Of a stretch of DNA of 64,000 nucleotides, positions 21,210-29,113 are shown in pieces (position 1 is the first letter of the stretch; the number at the start of each line of letters is the position of its first letter). A program made the translations under genes and the position numbers. This stretch comes from Chloroflexi bacterium HGW-Chloroflexi-3 (GTDB lineage: Bacteria > Chloroflexota > Anaerolineae > Anaerolineales > Anaerolineaceae): the NCBI GenBank assembly GCA_002842045.1, contig PHBX01000001.1, positions 1 to 64,000 of the forward strand, given 5' to 3'. The notes beneath the pieces are model-generated. The model had not been told where the DNA came from, searched no databases, and saw only the letters and a program-made list of their open reading frames with translations.

Positions 21210-22493
21210 TCACACAGCTAATTCATATGCAAGCTGATCTTTTATGGTTGTGACCAGATTTTCGATGAGTACATTTTCCTGTTGGCGAGTTTTGAGGTTC
21301 TTTACAGTAACCTTTTTGTTATTTTTTTCTTCTGGCCCAAGCACTAAAACAATAGGCACGCCAATTCGATCTGCATATTTAAATTGCTTTTGTAGTTTTT
21401 GATTCTCATTGACAAGAATTGTTGGAATCTCAGAAATTCTCAAAATATTAGCAATTTCCAGAGAGTCTGGATATAAAGTCTCGTCAAAAACAGTAACCAA
21501 TACTTTTGCGGAGGTATTATCAAATTCAGGAAGGCAGAGGTATTTTTCCAATACCAATCTAAGCATAACATCTCCCATGGCAAATCCTACACCAGGCAGT
21601 AACTCCCCACCGACATCACCTACCAAGTTACCATAATGACCACCACCAAGAATTGCACGACCTTCTTTGCCCATGTCTCTCGCTTCAAACACAACACCGG
21701 TGTAATAATCCAGACCACGGATAATCTGCGGATCAAATGTGACATACTCACCAAGATCCATGCGTTCAAGAATTCCCATTATTAATGTAAGTTCGTTTGA
21801 TTCCTTCCAGAGATGCTTATCATTTAAGGCAATTTTCAATCCTTCAAATTGGTTTTCTGTCAGACCCAAAATGAGTGCAAATTCTTGCCATTCCTGAGAA
21901 GACAATTTATCTTTTCGGTCGATCAGGCGAAAAACTGCCATTTTTAATTCTGGTTGGATTCCTAATTTTATAAGTACTGAATCCATTAGCTCCCGGCTGT
22001 TGATAAATATCTTCACCTGGTCAGAACTTAAACCAACCTTTTTGAAAAATGTCGCACAAACCGCAATCAGTTCGGCATCACTTTCAGTAGCATCAGACCC
22101 GAGCATATCAACATTCCATTGGAAGAATTCTCGGGTCCTACCTTTTTGAGGTCGCTCATATCGCCAGAAAGGACCGAATGACCACCATCTTTGGGGAAAA
22201 ACAAGCTGTTTTTGTTTTTGAGCAATCATTCTTGCCAGCGATGGTGTTAATTCTGGTCTTAATGTGATGAGGTCGCCACCACGATCTGGAAAAACAAATG
22301 CTTGTTCTTTTACCAATTCCTCTCCGGATTTCGCTGCGTATAAATCAATTCTTTCCAGAAATGGTCCATCATATTCAACATATCCAAATAAATGAGCAAC
22401 ATCACGCATTTTTCCATAAATCCAGTTTCGTACCGCCATATCCTCTGGATAAAAATCTCTCGTTCCTTTTACTGATGTTATTATCTGTGTCAT
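21210..22493 (-). CDS. hisS: Histidyl-tRNA synthetase
   Basis: Class II synthetase that charges tRNA-His. About 427 residues. Visible are the N-terminal KGTRDFYPED, motif 2 around WSFGPFWRYERPQKGRTREFFQWN, the histidine-specific GLDYYTGVVFE and LGGGHYGNL segments, and a C-terminal anticodon-binding domain. The ATG at 22493 is chosen because GAGAGG lies before it; an upstream in-frame codon at 22523 adds ten residues without a ribosome site. tRNA-His follows 18 nt beyond the stop codon and may be read from the same transcript. Confidence 0.97.
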   Translation of the reverse strand: MTQIITSVKGTRDFYPEDMAVRNWIYGKMRDVAHLFGYVEYDGPFLERIDLYAAKSGEELVKEQAFVFPDRGGDLITLRPELTPSLARMIAQKQKQLVFPQRWWSFGPFWRYERPQKGRTREFFQWNVDMLGSDATESDAELIAVCATFFKKVGLSSDQVKIFINSRELMDSVLIKLGIQPELKMAVFRLIDRKDKLSSQEWQEFALILGLTENQFEGLKIALNDKHLWKESNELTLIMGILERMDLGEYVTFDPQIIRGLDYYTGVVFEARDMGKEGRAILGGGHYGNLVGDVGGELLPGVGFAMGDVMLRLVLEKYLCLPEFDNTSAKVLVTVFDETLYPDSLEIANILRISEIPTILVNENQKLQKQFKYADRIGVPIVLVLGPEEKNNKKVTVKNLKTRQQENVLIENLVTTIKDQLAYELAV

Positions 22494-22628
22494 ACTAAAA
22501 CCTCTCTTTATTTTCAAGTCCAAATAATATCATAAACCTATTTTTTTCTACAGATTTTCATAATTGATCATAATTAAAGAGTGTTGAAACTCATTATTTT
22601 TATGTGTTTTTTAAGTCACGATTGTTAT

Positions 22629-22646
22629 TAATGAAATTTTTCACAA
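22629..22646. promoter_or_regulatory. Rex-like operator upstream of the signalling module
   Basis: TAATGAA-ATTT-TTCACAA matches the Rex consensus TTGTGAA-N4-TTCACAA in 12 of 14 defined positions, with a perfect right half. It overlaps a possible -35 (TTTTCA, 22638-22643) whose TAAAAT partner is at 22661-22666. Rex binding is inferred; the Rex gene is not in this window. Confidence 0.4.
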
Positions 22647-22706
22647 ATCAAATTTTAGGGTAAAATAATCAAATAAGAATCGATTTTTATTGGAATGCAG
22701 GTGAAA

Positions 22707-23087
22707 ATGAATTTAGGCGATTTAGTCAATATTGTTGATGGTAACGTATTAACGGATTTGTTTAATAAAAATGAAGTGATTTTAGGCGGCTGCGGTGCCG
22801 ATTTGATGAGCGATGTGCTGGCATCCATCGAACCAGGAGCTGTTTTACTCACTGGTTTATGCAATCCTCAGGTGATCCGTACAGCTCAAATGGCAGATGT
22901 TGCTGCTGTGGTATTGGTACGCGGAAAAATTCCTCCAGAATCAACAATTGAATTGGCCAATGATGAAGAAATACCTTTGATCACCTCTCCTTTTGGTATG
23001 TTTGAATTATGCGGCCGGTTATTTAAAGCAGGTTTACCCAGCCTCGAAAAGTCAGTATCTGATCAATCAGAATGTGGTTGTGAATAG
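22707..23087 (+). CDS. DRTGG-domain protein 1
   Basis: A 126-residue protein of the DRTGG type: an alpha/beta fold with GGCGADLMSDVLA near the start and AAVVLVRGKIPPE followed by IPLITSPFG. The domain binds nucleotides or partners in other proteins; its own activity is unknown. The ATG at 22707 is favoured because AGGTGA lies just before it; a codon at 22695 would add four residues. It is the first gene of a four-gene run (DRTGG, CBS-ATPase, DRTGG, PHP) typical of the neighbourhood of bifurcating hydrogenases. The C terminus is cysteine-rich (CGC). Confidence 0.8.
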   Translation: MNLGDLVNIVDGNVLTDLFNKNEVILGGCGADLMSDVLASIEPGAVLLTGLCNPQVIRTAQMADVAAVVLVRGKIPPESTIELANDEEIPLITSPFGMFELCGRLFKAGLPSLEKSVSDQSECGCE

Positions 23088-23102
23088 AAGATTAGAGTCA
23101 CA

Positions 23103-24098
23103 ATGGCAACCAATCCCCCTCAAAGAAAGCGAATAATTTCAGACCAGGAAGCTGAAAATATTTCTCGTGTAGAAGAACTGGCATATGAAATAAAAGTCAG
23201 CGAGGTTATGTCCAGCGACATAATTAGTTTCTCTCCTGAAATTAAAATGCAGGAAGTTTTGGAAGTATTCCGCCAAAAAAGGATTTCAGGAGCACCGATT
23301 GTTTCTCCCCATGGGGATTTAATCGGGGTCATTTCGATGGAAGATTTAATTCGTTGCCTGGTAGATACTGATTTGGATTCAACAATCAATAAATATATGA
23401 CCACCAAATTGACCACCATTCTTCCCACAGATCCTTTGATTGAAGCATCCAAGAAATTTGTTTCCACTAATTTTGGACGGCTTCCAGTTGTTGATAAAGA
23501 TCAAAAATTGGTAGGCATGATTACAAAAGGTGATATTAATCGTGGTTTGCTGCGCGCTCTTGAAACCGATTATCAGGAAGAAGAAATTCGCAAATATAGA
23601 GCAAGTCATTTATTTGAAGATATTGAGTCCGATCGTACCAGCCTCATCCTGCGTTATCAAATCCAACAGGGTGATTTTGACATAGGTGGTCAGGCTTCTT
23701 CCAATATAAAACGGGCATTAATTCGTCTGGGAGCGTCTAAACAAATTGCTCGTCGTTGTGGAATTGCAATTTATGAAGCAGAGATGAATCTCATCATTCA
23801 CACAACCGAAGGCGGTGTGTTACGGGTAGAAATTGAACCTCATCAAATTTCCATTGATGCTTATGATTATGGTCCCGGTATTAAAGATGTTGATTTGGCG
23901 ATGAAACCTGGATATTCCACTGCATCGGATGCAGTTCGTGAAATGGGTTTCGGAGCAGGAATGGGGCTAGTTAACATTTCACGCTGTGTAGATCAAATGA
24001 AACTGGAATCTGTTTGGGGGAAAGGGTCCCGTTTAAAAATGCGGTTATTCCTGGATTCAGTCCATAACAAAAATGAAGCGGAGAATCAAAAATTATGA
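23103..24098 (+). CDS. CBS-pair protein with anti-sigma-type ATPase domain
   Basis: A 331-residue two-part protein. Residues about 30-150 are two CBS domains (VMSSDIISFSPEIKMQEVLE and the later GRLPVVDKDQKLVGMITK), which bind adenine nucleotides. Residues about 190-315 are a GHKL ATPase domain like RsbW anti-sigma kinases, with DYGPGI and GFGAGMGLVNIS boxes and a missing HisKA. It could read the energy state (AMP/ATP or NAD forms) and phosphorylate or sequester a partner. Its stop overlaps the next start by ATGA, so translation is coupled. Confidence 0.85.
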   Translation: MATNPPQRKRIISDQEAENISRVEELAYEIKVSEVMSSDIISFSPEIKMQEVLEVFRQKRISGAPIVSPHGDLIGVISMEDLIRCLVDTDLDSTINKYMTTKLTTILPTDPLIEASKKFVSTNFGRLPVVDKDQKLVGMITKGDINRGLLRALETDYQEEEIRKYRASHLFEDIESDRTSLILRYQIQQGDFDIGGQASSNIKRALIRLGASKQIARRCGIAIYEAEMNLIIHTTEGGVLRVEIEPHQISIDAYDYGPGIKDVDLAMKPGYSTASDAVREMGFGAGMGLVNISRCVDQMKLESVWGKGSRLKMRLFLDSVHNKNEAENQKL

Positions 24099-24445
24099 TT
24101 AATTTAGCTACAATTATCGAAAAATTAGGATTAAAGGTTCTGACAGAAGAAAAAGATTTTTCACAAATATCGGTGGAGAATGGATATACATCTGATCTTT
24201 TAAGCTGTGTGATGGCCGGGGCACCCAACACATCCATCTGGGTAACTTTACAGGCACATAATAATATCGTTGCGGTTGCTGCACTACTGGAACTGAGTGC
24301 AATCATTATCACTGAAGGTGCTATGCCTGACCCGGGTACTATTCATAAAGCCAATGAAGAAGGTATCACTTTATTACAGACAGAACAAAATTCTTTCCAC
24401 ACGGTTGGAATGTTATGGGAATTAGGGATTAGAGCAGAAAAATAG
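24095..24445 (+). CDS. DRTGG-domain protein 2
   Basis: A 116-residue DRTGG-type protein with LLSCVMAGAPNTSIWVT, AAVAALLELSAIIITEG and a terminal GMLWELGI segment. It is distinct from the first copy and lacks its cysteine-rich tail. Its start overlaps the CBS-ATPase stop by 4 nt. A partner role for the ATPase is likely but not shown. Confidence 0.8.
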   Translation: MINLATIIEKLGLKVLTEEKDFSQISVENGYTSDLLSCVMAGAPNTSIWVTLQAHNNIVAVAALLELSAIIITEGAMPDPGTIHKANEEGITLLQTEQNSFHTVGMLWELGIRAEK

Positions 24446-24453
24446 AGAAGATT

Positions 24454-25200
24454 TTGAAAAAATTTAGAGCTGATTTACACGTGCACACGGTATTATCTCC
24501 GTGTGCAGAAATAGAAATGTTGCCACCTCTGATCGTTTCAGAAGCAAAAGTTCGAGGAATTAATTTGATTGCAATCACCGACCATAACGCTTCTGCAAAT
24601 ATCAGCGCAGTTCAAAAAGCAGCTCTTGGTTCTGGTATTACCGTACTGCCAGGAATGGAGTTACAAACAAAAGAAGAAGTACACGTTCTTTGCCTGTTTG
24701 ATACGATAGATCAAATTATACAATTTCAAAATATAGTTGATCAAAAACTCCCATCTATAAAAAATCGTCCTGATTATTTTGGTGAACAATTGGTTGTGGA
24801 TGACAAAGGAGATTTCGTTCGAAATGAAGAACGGCTTCTAATCACTTCGACCGCCCTCAGTATCAACGAAGCATATAGTCTGGTTGATGAACTTGGTGGT
24901 ATTTTTATACCAGCTCATGTCAATCGCAAAGCAAATGGATTATTAGAAATTCTTGGTTTCATGCCGGATGATATCCCCTTTTTAGCTGTGGAAATATCCA
25001 GACATATTTCTCCGAAGCATGCAAAAGAAGAATATCCTCAATTAAATACATTCGAGATCATTCAAAATGGTGATGTTCATCGATTATCTGATTTTATTGG
25101 AACAACGATTTTTGAAATAGAAAATCCATCCATTAGAGAAATAAAACTTGCATTAAGAAAAGAAGCAAATCGATCCTATAATGTTAATTCCATAAATTAA
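24454..25200 (+). CDS. PHP-domain phosphoesterase
   Basis: A 248-residue metal-dependent PHP-family protein. Metal ligand segments DLHVHTVLSP, ITDHNASA, PGMELQTKEEVHVL, PAHVNRKANG and NGDVHRL are all present, so it should be catalytically competent. It starts with TTG at 24454 after AGAGAAG. The substrate is unknown; it may remove phosphate from a signalling partner in this module. It ends the four-gene run; the hydrogenase operon begins 170 nt later. Confidence 0.85.
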   Translation: MKKFRADLHVHTVLSPCAEIEMLPPLIVSEAKVRGINLIAITDHNASANISAVQKAALGSGITVLPGMELQTKEEVHVLCLFDTIDQIIQFQNIVDQKLPSIKNRPDYFGEQLVVDDKGDFVRNEERLLITSTALSINEAYSLVDELGGIFIPAHVNRKANGLLEILGFMPDDIPFLAVEISRHISPKHAKEEYPQLNTFEIIQNGDVHRLSDFIGTTIFEIENPSIREIKLALRKEANRSYNVNSIN

Positions 25201-25232
25201 GAAAGGAAGACTTTTTAATTTTTAAAAACAAT

Positions 25233-25250
25233 TAGTGAAATTTGTAACAA
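25233..25250. promoter_or_regulatory. Second Rex-like site, upstream of the hydrogenase operon
   Basis: TAGTGAA-ATTT-GTAACAA matches the Rex consensus TTGTGAA-N4-TTCACAA in 11 of 14 defined positions and has the same ATTT spacer as the site at 22629-22646. It is a weak, inferred site. Confidence 0.3.
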
Positions 25251-25370
25251 ATCAAGCGCTTTTTCTTAGGATTTTATGACTTTTAGCAATGTCGAATAAT
25301 CACTCCATTAGGTACACTTGATTAAGGATAAGCAAACAAATTTAATCCTACATTAATTACGGAGCAATTC

Positions 25371-25775
25371 ATGGTGAAATACTTAAAGAACATTCCAGCA
25401 AACGACCCCTTGATTATTCCTGAACAAAGAGCAATCATTGATCAGATTATTGAGGAACATCGGGATAAACCTGGAGCTGCGATGGTAGTTCTGGGAGAGG
25501 TACAAAGCAAAATTGGATGGGTATCAGAAGCCACACATAAATTCTGTATGGGTACTGCCTGTTATGTGGGAGGTGTTCCACAATTAATGGAAAAGGCAAA
25601 ACAAATACTGGGAATTGATATTGGAGAAACAACACCGGATGGATTAATAACGTTGGAAATTTGTCGTTGCGTAGGTGCATGCAGTCAGGCACCTGTAATC
25701 GTGGTTGATGAGGAAGTATTGGGCAGGGTAAAACCGAATAAACTTCCCCAGGCAATCAAACAATTACAAAATTAG
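25371..25775 (+). CDS. Shortened NuoE/HydC-type [2Fe-2S] protein
   Basis: A 134-residue thioredoxin-like [2Fe-2S] protein of the NuoE type. All four cluster cysteines remain (FCMGTAC and CRCVGAC), as does the N-terminal helical part ending SKIGWVS. Compared with its closest paralogue at 35536, 34 residues between SKIGWVS and KFCMGT are absent, including the usual [16 protein letters not shown] block; the reading frame is kept. It is the first gene of the ten-gene hydrogenase operon, with GGAG before the ATG. It probably passes electrons between NADH-side flavin and other clusters, but the deletion could alter its partner contacts. Confidence 0.85.
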   Translation: MVKYLKNIPANDPLIIPEQRAIIDQIIEEHRDKPGAAMVVLGEVQSKIGWVSEATHKFCMGTACYVGGVPQLMEKAKQILGIDIGETTPDGLITLEICRCVGACSQAPVIVVDEEVLGRVKPNKLPQAIKQLQN

Positions 25776-25791
25776 TTTTACGGGATTGTGA

Positions 25792-26343
25792 ATGAAAGAA
25801 TTATCGTTACATCTAATGGATATTTCAGAGAATAGCATAAATGCGAATGCATCTCATGTAACGATTTCTATTGACGAAAACACACTGGAAGATCGATTGA
25901 CAATGTCTGTCAAAGACAATGGTAATGGAATGACCCCGGATATGACACAAAAAATTATTGATCCTTTCACAACCAGTCGCACAACACGTAAAGTTGGTTT
26001 AGGGATACCATTATTAAAAGCAGCCGCTGAAATGTGCAACGGTTTTTTGAAAATTAGTTCTCAACCGGGTGAAGGAACAGAATTAATTGCCCAATTTCAA
26101 CGCAGTCACATTGATCGTATGCCATTGGGAGATATGGCCGGGACCATTCTTCATCTGGTAGTCGGTTCACCTGCAACACATTGGACCTTCAAGTATAAAG
26201 TGAATGATGCAAATTTTGAATTTGATGATCAAATCATTAAAGCGGAACTGGATGGCATCCCCCTTTCCGAGCCAATGGTTCTATCATTCATCAGGAATGA
26301 AATAACTAATGGAATTAAAAATATTTCAATCAATGAATATTAA
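25792..26343 (+). CDS. GHKL ATPase-domain regulatory protein
   Basis: A 183-residue protein with an N-terminal histidine-kinase-like ATPase domain: ENSINANASH (N box), DNGNGM (G1) and GLGIPLLKAAAE (G2). It has no HisKA domain or receiver. The C-terminal 80 residues are unlike known catalytic domains. Such ATPases often sit in NADH/ferredoxin hydrogenase operons between NuoE and a small ferredoxin, as here (16 nt after the first gene). It probably acts as a regulator rather than an electron carrier. Confidence 0.8.
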   Translation: MKELSLHLMDISENSINANASHVTISIDENTLEDRLTMSVKDNGNGMTPDMTQKIIDPFTTSRTTRKVGLGIPLLKAAAEMCNGFLKISSQPGEGTELIAQFQRSHIDRMPLGDMAGTILHLVVGSPATHWTFKYKVNDANFEFDDQIIKAELDGIPLSEPMVLSFIRNEITNGIKNISINEY

Positions 26344-26369
26344 ATCTCAACTTAAACAGGAGTAATATC

Positions 26370-26738
26370 ATGCCCACAATTAAAAGTATTGATGATCTCA
26401 AAAAAATTCGCGAAGAAGCACTCAAAAAACAGGAAATGAAAAGTGCCTCCGGTCAAAAACAAATTATCGTCGGAATGGGAACATGTGGAATTGCAGCAGG
26501 TGCTCGAGACACAATGAAAGCTATTCTCGAAAAAATTGAAAAAGATAATTTAAGTGGCATCATCGTCACCCAAACCGGTTGCATTGGTGTTTGTGAAATG
26601 GAACCTATCGTTCAGGTTCAAATTGGTGATGCGCCAAAAGTCACCTATGGAAAAGTAACCAAAGATATTGTAGCCAGAATTGTTGATGAACATGTTCTGG
26701 CAGGAAGTATTGTAAAAGAACATATGGTAAATATCTAA
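26370..26738 (+). CDS. Small thioredoxin-like [2Fe-2S] ferredoxin
   Basis: A 122-residue ferredoxin of the type fused to NuoF proteins. GMGTCGIAAGARD supplies one cysteine and QTGCIGVCEMEP two more; a fourth is not evident. It looks like the NuoF N-terminal domain as a stand-alone protein and is likely to dock on the following NuoF. It has a GGAG ribosome site and lies 26 nt after the ATPase gene. Confidence 0.85.
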   Translation: MPTIKSIDDLKKIREEALKKQEMKSASGQKQIIVGMGTCGIAAGARDTMKAILEKIEKDNLSGIIVTQTGCIGVCEMEPIVQVQIGDAPKVTYGKVTKDIVARIVDEHVLAGSIVKEHMVNI

Positions 26739-26772
26739 GATATTTAGCTTAAAGTATAGAAATGTAGGTTAT

Positions 26773-28557
26773 ATGATGAAATACTTTCGAACTCACGTCT
26801 TAGTATGCGTAGATCCTGAATGTCTTTCGAAAGGTGCGCATGACATCGTAGACGCCCTCAATGATGAACTGGTAGCCACAGGTTTAATTGACGAAGTACA
26901 GGTGCTGGAAACTTCCAGAATTGGTGCCTGTTCGCAAGGTCCTGAAATGATGGTTTACCCTGAAGGTGTTCACTATGCAGGAATGACTGTTGACGATGTG
27001 GCCTATATTGTTGAAGAACATTTTCTTAAAGGCCGTGTTGCAAAGAAATTTATCCTTCCAATCAAATCGATCAAAGACGAAGAACTGACTGCACCAACGG
27101 CAAAGGAAATTCGGGTTGTTCTCAGAAATTGTGGAATCATTGATCCAGAAAATATCGAAGATTATATAGCCCAGGATGGTTATTTGGCCCTGGCAAAAGT
27201 CATGACGGAAATGACCGCTGATGATGTCATCAACGAGATAAAAAAATCTGGTTTACGCGGACGTGGTGGCGCTGGTTTTCCCACATTTCTTAAATGGACA
27301 TTCACGAAGCAGGAAAAAAGTGACATTCGTTTTGTTATTTGTAATGCTGATGAAGGTGATCCCGGAGCTTTTATGAATCGTCGGGTTCTGGAATCTGACC
27401 CTCATTCAGTTATTGAAGGAATGATTATCGCTGCGTATGCAATCGGTGCCAAACAGGGATACATCTATTGTCGGGCAGAATATCCAATTGCAGTCAATAC
27501 ACTCAACATTGCCATTCAACAGGCTAAAGGTCTCGGGCTCTTAGGTGAAAATATCATGGGAACAGATTTTTCCTTTGATCTGGAAGTAAGAATGGGTGCA
27601 GGTGCATTTGTTTGTGGTGAAGAAACTGCCTTGATGAATTCAATCGAGGGTAAAAGAGGTGAACCACGTCCAAGACCACCCTTCCCCTCTGTTAAAGGGT
27701 TGTGGGAGAAACCAACCAATATTAATAATGTCGAAACCTATGCGAATGTTCCTCAAATTATCTTAAAAGGCGCTGATTGGTTCGCAAGCATGGGCACAGA
27801 AAAAAGTAAAGGCACCAAGACTTTTGCAATGGCAGGTGATATTAATCATACGGGTCTGATCGAAGTACCTATGGGTATCACACTACGAGAGATCATCTTT
27901 GATATTGGAAACGGTATTCGGGATAACAAAGAATTCAAAGCCATTCAAACTGGTGGTCCTATGGGTGGATGTTTACCAAAAGAATATCTGGGTCTTCCAG
28001 TTGATTATGAATCACTTGTGCAGGCAGGCTCCATGATGGGATCAGGTGGAATGATCGTCATGGATGAGGACACGTGCATGGTAGACATCGCTAGATTCTT
28101 TATGGAATTCACCCAGGAGGAGAGCTGCGGAAAATGCACACCATGCCGGGTCGGTACAAAGCGCATTCTCGATATTCTCGAAAGAATATGCGCAGGAAAC
28201 GGCCGTCAGGGAGATATTGAACAACTTGAAATGCTTTGTTCAGAGATAAAACAAGATTCCCTGTGTGGGCTGGGGCAAGGTGCACCTAATCCAGTAGAAA
28301 GCACGTTAAAACATTTTCGAGATGAGTACGAGTCCCATATTCTAGAAAAACGATGTCCTGCCAAAGTATGTAAGGCTTTAATTCGTTATCAAATCATCGA
28401 AAATACATGCACGGGTTGTACTGTGTGTGCCCGAAATTGCCCGGTAAATGCAATTTCTGGAGAACGACGTCAGCCACACTCTATTGATCCAGATACCTGT
28501 ATTCGTTGTGGAATTTGTATTCAGGTATGTAATTTTAATGCAATTGAAATTGTTTAA
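26773..28557 (+). CDS. NuoF/HydB-type NAD(P)H-binding flavoprotein with C-terminal ferredoxin domain
   Basis: A 594-residue flavoprotein. An N-terminal thioredoxin-like domain with Cys12, Cys17 and Cys53 (one of the four usual cluster cysteines missing) is followed by the FMN/NAD domain ([24 protein letters not shown]), an SLBB region, a [4Fe-4S] domain ([12 protein letters not shown]), and a C-terminal pair of [4Fe-4S] motifs (CTGCTVCARNCP, CIRCGICIQVCN). This is the domain set of HydB subunits in electron-bifurcating hydrogenases. No matching HydA [FeFe] subunit follows. It is very similar to the NuoF at 36108, suggesting a duplication. Confidence 0.92.
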   Translation: MMKYFRTHVLVCVDPECLSKGAHDIVDALNDELVATGLIDEVQVLETSRIGACSQGPEMMVYPEGVHYAGMTVDDVAYIVEEHFLKGRVAKKFILPIKSIKDEELTAPTAKEIRVVLRNCGIIDPENIEDYIAQDGYLALAKVMTEMTADDVINEIKKSGLRGRGGAGFPTFLKWTFTKQEKSDIRFVICNADEGDPGAFMNRRVLESDPHSVIEGMIIAAYAIGAKQGYIYCRAEYPIAVNTLNIAIQQAKGLGLLGENIMGTDFSFDLEVRMGAGAFVCGEETALMNSIEGKRGEPRPRPPFPSVKGLWEKPTNINNVETYANVPQIILKGADWFASMGTEKSKGTKTFAMAGDINHTGLIEVPMGITLREIIFDIGNGIRDNKEFKAIQTGGPMGGCLPKEYLGLPVDYESLVQAGSMMGSGGMIVMDEDTCMVDIARFFMEFTQEESCGKCTPCRVGTKRILDILERICAGNGRQGDIEQLEMLCSEIKQDSLCGLGQGAPNPVESTLKHFRDEYESHILEKRCPAKVCKALIRYQIIENTCTGCTVCARNCPVNAISGERRQPHSIDPDTCIRCGICIQVCNFNAIEIV

Positions 28558-28620
28558 TTAATTAACCAGAATTGATTCAAGCTTTTCATCCAAATCTCAT
28601 CACTAATCAAGGAGTAATAC

Positions 28621-29103
28621 ATGACAAGTAAAAATGAAAAAGATCGTTTAATCATCGAAGCTATCGATTCTGCGATCGATCATTTTGGTGATAGTCGGGA
28701 AGAACTGATTCCAATATTAAATCACGTGAATCGGAAACTCGGTTATCTTCCTTCAGAAGCACTGGAAGAAATCAGCAACCGATTAAAATCATCACGCTCT
28801 CAGTTGTTTTCAGTAGCAAGTTTCTATCATATGTTATCTACCAAACCCAGGGGTAAACATGTGATTCAGTTTTGCGAAAGTGCACCATGCCACATTGTTG
28901 GTGGTCGTGAAGTATGGCAAGCATTGAAAGAAGCCGTAAACCTGGAAGAAAATGAGACCTCTCCGGACGGGAAATGGTCACTTATAACAACCAGCTGTTT
29001 AGGGCTTTGTGGAGTAGGTCCGGTTATTGTTATCGATGATGATGCTTATGGAAATGTCACACCGGAACAAATTAAAGATATTTTAGCCAAATACAGCGAC
29101 TAG
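28621..29103 (+). CDS. hoxE: NuoE/HoxE-type [2Fe-2S] subunit of the hydrogenase
   Basis: A 160-residue full-length NuoE/HoxE protein. Cysteines in FCESAPC and SCLGLC bind the [2Fe-2S] cluster, and the linker block FSVASFYHMLSTKPRG, missing in the shorter paralogue at 25371, is present. It directly precedes hoxF (10 nt apart), forming the diaphorase part of a HoxEFUYH-type enzyme. AAGGAG precedes the ATG. Confidence 0.9.
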   Translation: MTSKNEKDRLIIEAIDSAIDHFGDSREELIPILNHVNRKLGYLPSEALEEISNRLKSSRSQLFSVASFYHMLSTKPRGKHVIQFCESAPCHIVGGREVWQALKEAVNLEENETSPDGKWSLITTSCLGLCGVGPVIVIDDDAYGNVTPEQIKDILAKYSD

Positions 29104-29113
29104 GAGATTATCG

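Noticed and set aside
25371..25775. Short NuoE taken as a pseudogene
   Set aside because: The frame is open, all four cluster cysteines are intact, and a ribosome site is present, so it is reported as a shortened but probably working gene.
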